Assembly: GCA_963717385.1 (NCBI GenBank)
Contig: CAVQWE010000009.1
Coordinates: 1-48,454 of the forward strand
DNA length: 48,454 bases
Reading direction: 5' to 3'
From: Sva-07 sp963717385
Lineage (GTDB): Bacteria; Actinomycetota; Acidimicrobiia; Acidimicrobiales; Ilumatobacteraceae
Under the pieces are notes generated by a model, which saw only the letters and a list, made by a program, of their open reading frames with translations, had not been told where the DNA came from and ran no database searches. How positions within the stretch are numbered: the first letter of the stretch is position 1; each line of letters starts with the position of its first letter. Shown in pieces: positions 47,501-48,454 of the stretch. A program made the position numbers and the translations under genes.

Positions 47501-48453
47501 TGAACACGTCGAAGCTCGGAAGGTCGATCGGCTCGTTCGGGTCGTCGACGACGAAGCCGTGCAGGGATGCACCGTCCGACGACGACGGGCTGGTGACCTG
47601 GCGAGTCGGGGCCTGTGGCAGTGACCCGATAGCGAACCAGCGTGCGAGCGCTCTGCCCGGGGATCTTCGCCGAGAACACCCCGTCACCGGCGCCGCCCAC
47701 GCTGGCTGCGTCGTCGCGCATGGCGATGACCACCGGGTTGCGAGAACATCACGCCGATACTCCAGCGACACCGAAGTGGCCCCGGTGACCTCGGCAGACA
47801 CCACGACGTCGGTGTTGCGCTGCGGTCGGACCGCGCCGTCGTCGACGGACAGTATTCGAGGTCCACCCAGCAGTCGACGCCACCGAGTTGACGGCGCCAG
47901 GTGTTCCGAACGGTGCTGTCGACGCGAGCCAGTTGGCCGCGTCGGTGTCGTCGCCGACGTTCGGCACGGCCGAGGTCGAGGCGCTCGAGCGATGGTCCGT
48001 CGCCGTCGGCGACGCCTGGCCACGGGGGATCGTCGGTGTAGGTCAACAGGTCGATCGTCGCCGACCCGTCGTCGACCAGCCGAATGGTCTCGCCACCGTT
48101 GCTGAACGCTCCGCTGCTCAGCACGAAGTCGGGCGCTGTGTCGTAGCGCTCGGCGAATGCAGCGGCGTCTGCGGCGATGACCACTCGGGCGCCCGCCCGA
48201 TGCTGAACGTCGGGAACGTGAACTCGACACCCTCGGTCAGCCGCCAACCGGACACGTCGACCGGGGTCGTGGCGGTGTTCGCGAGTTCGATGAAGTCGTA
48301 CAGCGAGTCGTCGCCCGCTGGCCCATCGGCGCCGTGGTACATCAGTTCGCTGATCACCACGTCGTCGTCGGCGGCTTGCGCCGATGGTGCCCACTGCGGC
48401 ACGACGATGACCGTCGTGGCGACCACGACCGATGCAAGAACTCCCTGCTTCAT
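44551..48453 (-). CDS. Secreted CotH-kinase/lamin-tail-domain protein with TSP3 and FN3-like repeats (about ten frameshifts)
   Basis: Signal peptide GVLASVVVATTVIVVPQWAP ending AQAA. Two or three lamin-tail-like domains (DDDVVISELMYHGADG; VVVSEIHYRPTGTGPEFIEL) flank a CotH-type kinase domain with PADYSLMLAKHRYDNRKFPI, LVRVRGGVSRRFPKPSLKI, NGDYWGTGAYL and MQIWDLDSIF, where WDLD is the metal-binding motif. A Pro tract then leads to a calcium-binding TSP3-like repeat (DGDGDGVGDDVDNCP, DTDGNGVGDLCD) and two FN3-like repeats that are identical in DNA. CotH-type proteins phosphorylate secreted proteins in spores; in this setting the target is unknown. ATG 48453 is two bases from the window edge. 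There are about 1,300 residues. The frame changes mostly between 46900 and 48200. Confidence 0.8.
44554..44820 (-). repeat. 267-bp direct repeat, copy 1 (FN3-like domain)
   Basis: By eye, identical base for base to 44889-45155. Encodes the last FN3-like domain (TLRIEITASSIATNWDPVDN to SGSWRPWTTATITTG) of the CotH-like protein. Confidence 0.92.
44889..45155 (-). repeat. 267-bp direct repeat, copy 2 (FN3-like domain)
   Basis: Identical to 44554-44820, with an offset of 335 bases. The 68-base spacer between copies encodes a Pro-rich linker and does not match the sequence preceding this copy. Confidence 0.92.
45291..45350 (-). repeat. GGAGGTGGC-type repeat encoding a polyproline tract
   Basis: The near-regular unit GGCGGAGGT encodes 15 or more prolines in the CotH-like protein. 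The frame of the TSP3-like repeat beyond it differs from the frame before it, so a base has been gained or lost inside the tract, either as a sequencing error or as true slippage. Confidence 0.8.
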
Positions 48454-48454
48454 G

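Noticed and set aside
1..48454. tRNA, rRNA, insertion sequences or transposase genes
   Set aside because: No cloverleaf-like sequence, rRNA signature, transposase motif or terminal inverted repeats with flanking duplications were seen.

Overview
The window reads as a high-GC actinobacterial chromosome segment. GTG starts are frequent, start/stop overlaps of the ATGA, GTGA or TGATG type are common, and linkers are Pro/Thr-rich. The gene content suggests an Acidimicrobiia (Ilumatobacter-like) organism, but that placement is my inference. Almost the whole window is one surface-polysaccharide locus. Many genes carry single-base frameshifts (about fifty by my count) while the protein sequence stays well conserved on both sides. 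This looks like uncorrected indels from a long-read or metagenome assembly, so broken genes are annotated here as single genes with the breaks noted.

Layout. 1-1769: end of a YVTN beta-propeller protein and a lipoprotein. 1896-10190: sugar-nucleotide and tailoring block with a GDP-mannose 3,5-epimerase-like enzyme, a GT4 glycosyltransferase, a NUDIX hydrolase, glucose-1-phosphate cytidylyltransferase, an SDR epimerase/dehydratase and three tandem methyltransferases of the C-methyltransferase type. 10187-11732: two sulfotransferases, the second truncated. 11735-15616 (minus strand): GT2, a secreted protein with a six-cysteine domain and two FN3-like domains, and a Wzx-type flippase. 15719-23177: GT4, O-antigen polymerase/ligase-like membrane protein, GT2, two more sulfotransferases, GT2, GT4. 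23309-26418: secreted GH26-like glycosidase carrying the same six-cysteine domain, and a fifth sulfotransferase. 26604-34962: a secreted multidomain protein of about 2,800 residues with two in-frame TAG codons. 35079-42477: Wzz/BY-kinase-like protein, initiating polyprenyl-phosphate sugar phosphotransferase, CysQ-like phosphatase, CysD and CysN/C. 42509-48453 (minus strand): SGNH-like protein, MBOAT O-acyltransferase and a secreted CotH-kinase/lamin-tail protein.

How the genes fit together. The phosphotransferase starts the repeat unit on a lipid carrier, the GT2 and GT4 enzymes extend it, Wzx exports it, and the polymerase and Wzz-like protein polymerise it. Decoration is unusually rich. CDP-sugar synthesis with C-methylation and a GDP-L-galactose/gulose-type epimerase supply rare sugars. 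Five sulfotransferases use PAPS made by CysD and CysN/C, and the CysQ-like enzyme probably removes the by-product PAP. MBOAT plus SGNH could add acyl groups. The most notable hypothesis is a self-contained locus for a sulfated, methylated and acylated actinobacterial exopolysaccharide, together with secreted proteins sharing a six-cysteine domain that I do not recognise. I saw no rRNA, tRNA, CRISPR array, insertion sequence or replication origin, and no gene-free stretch longer than 300 bases.
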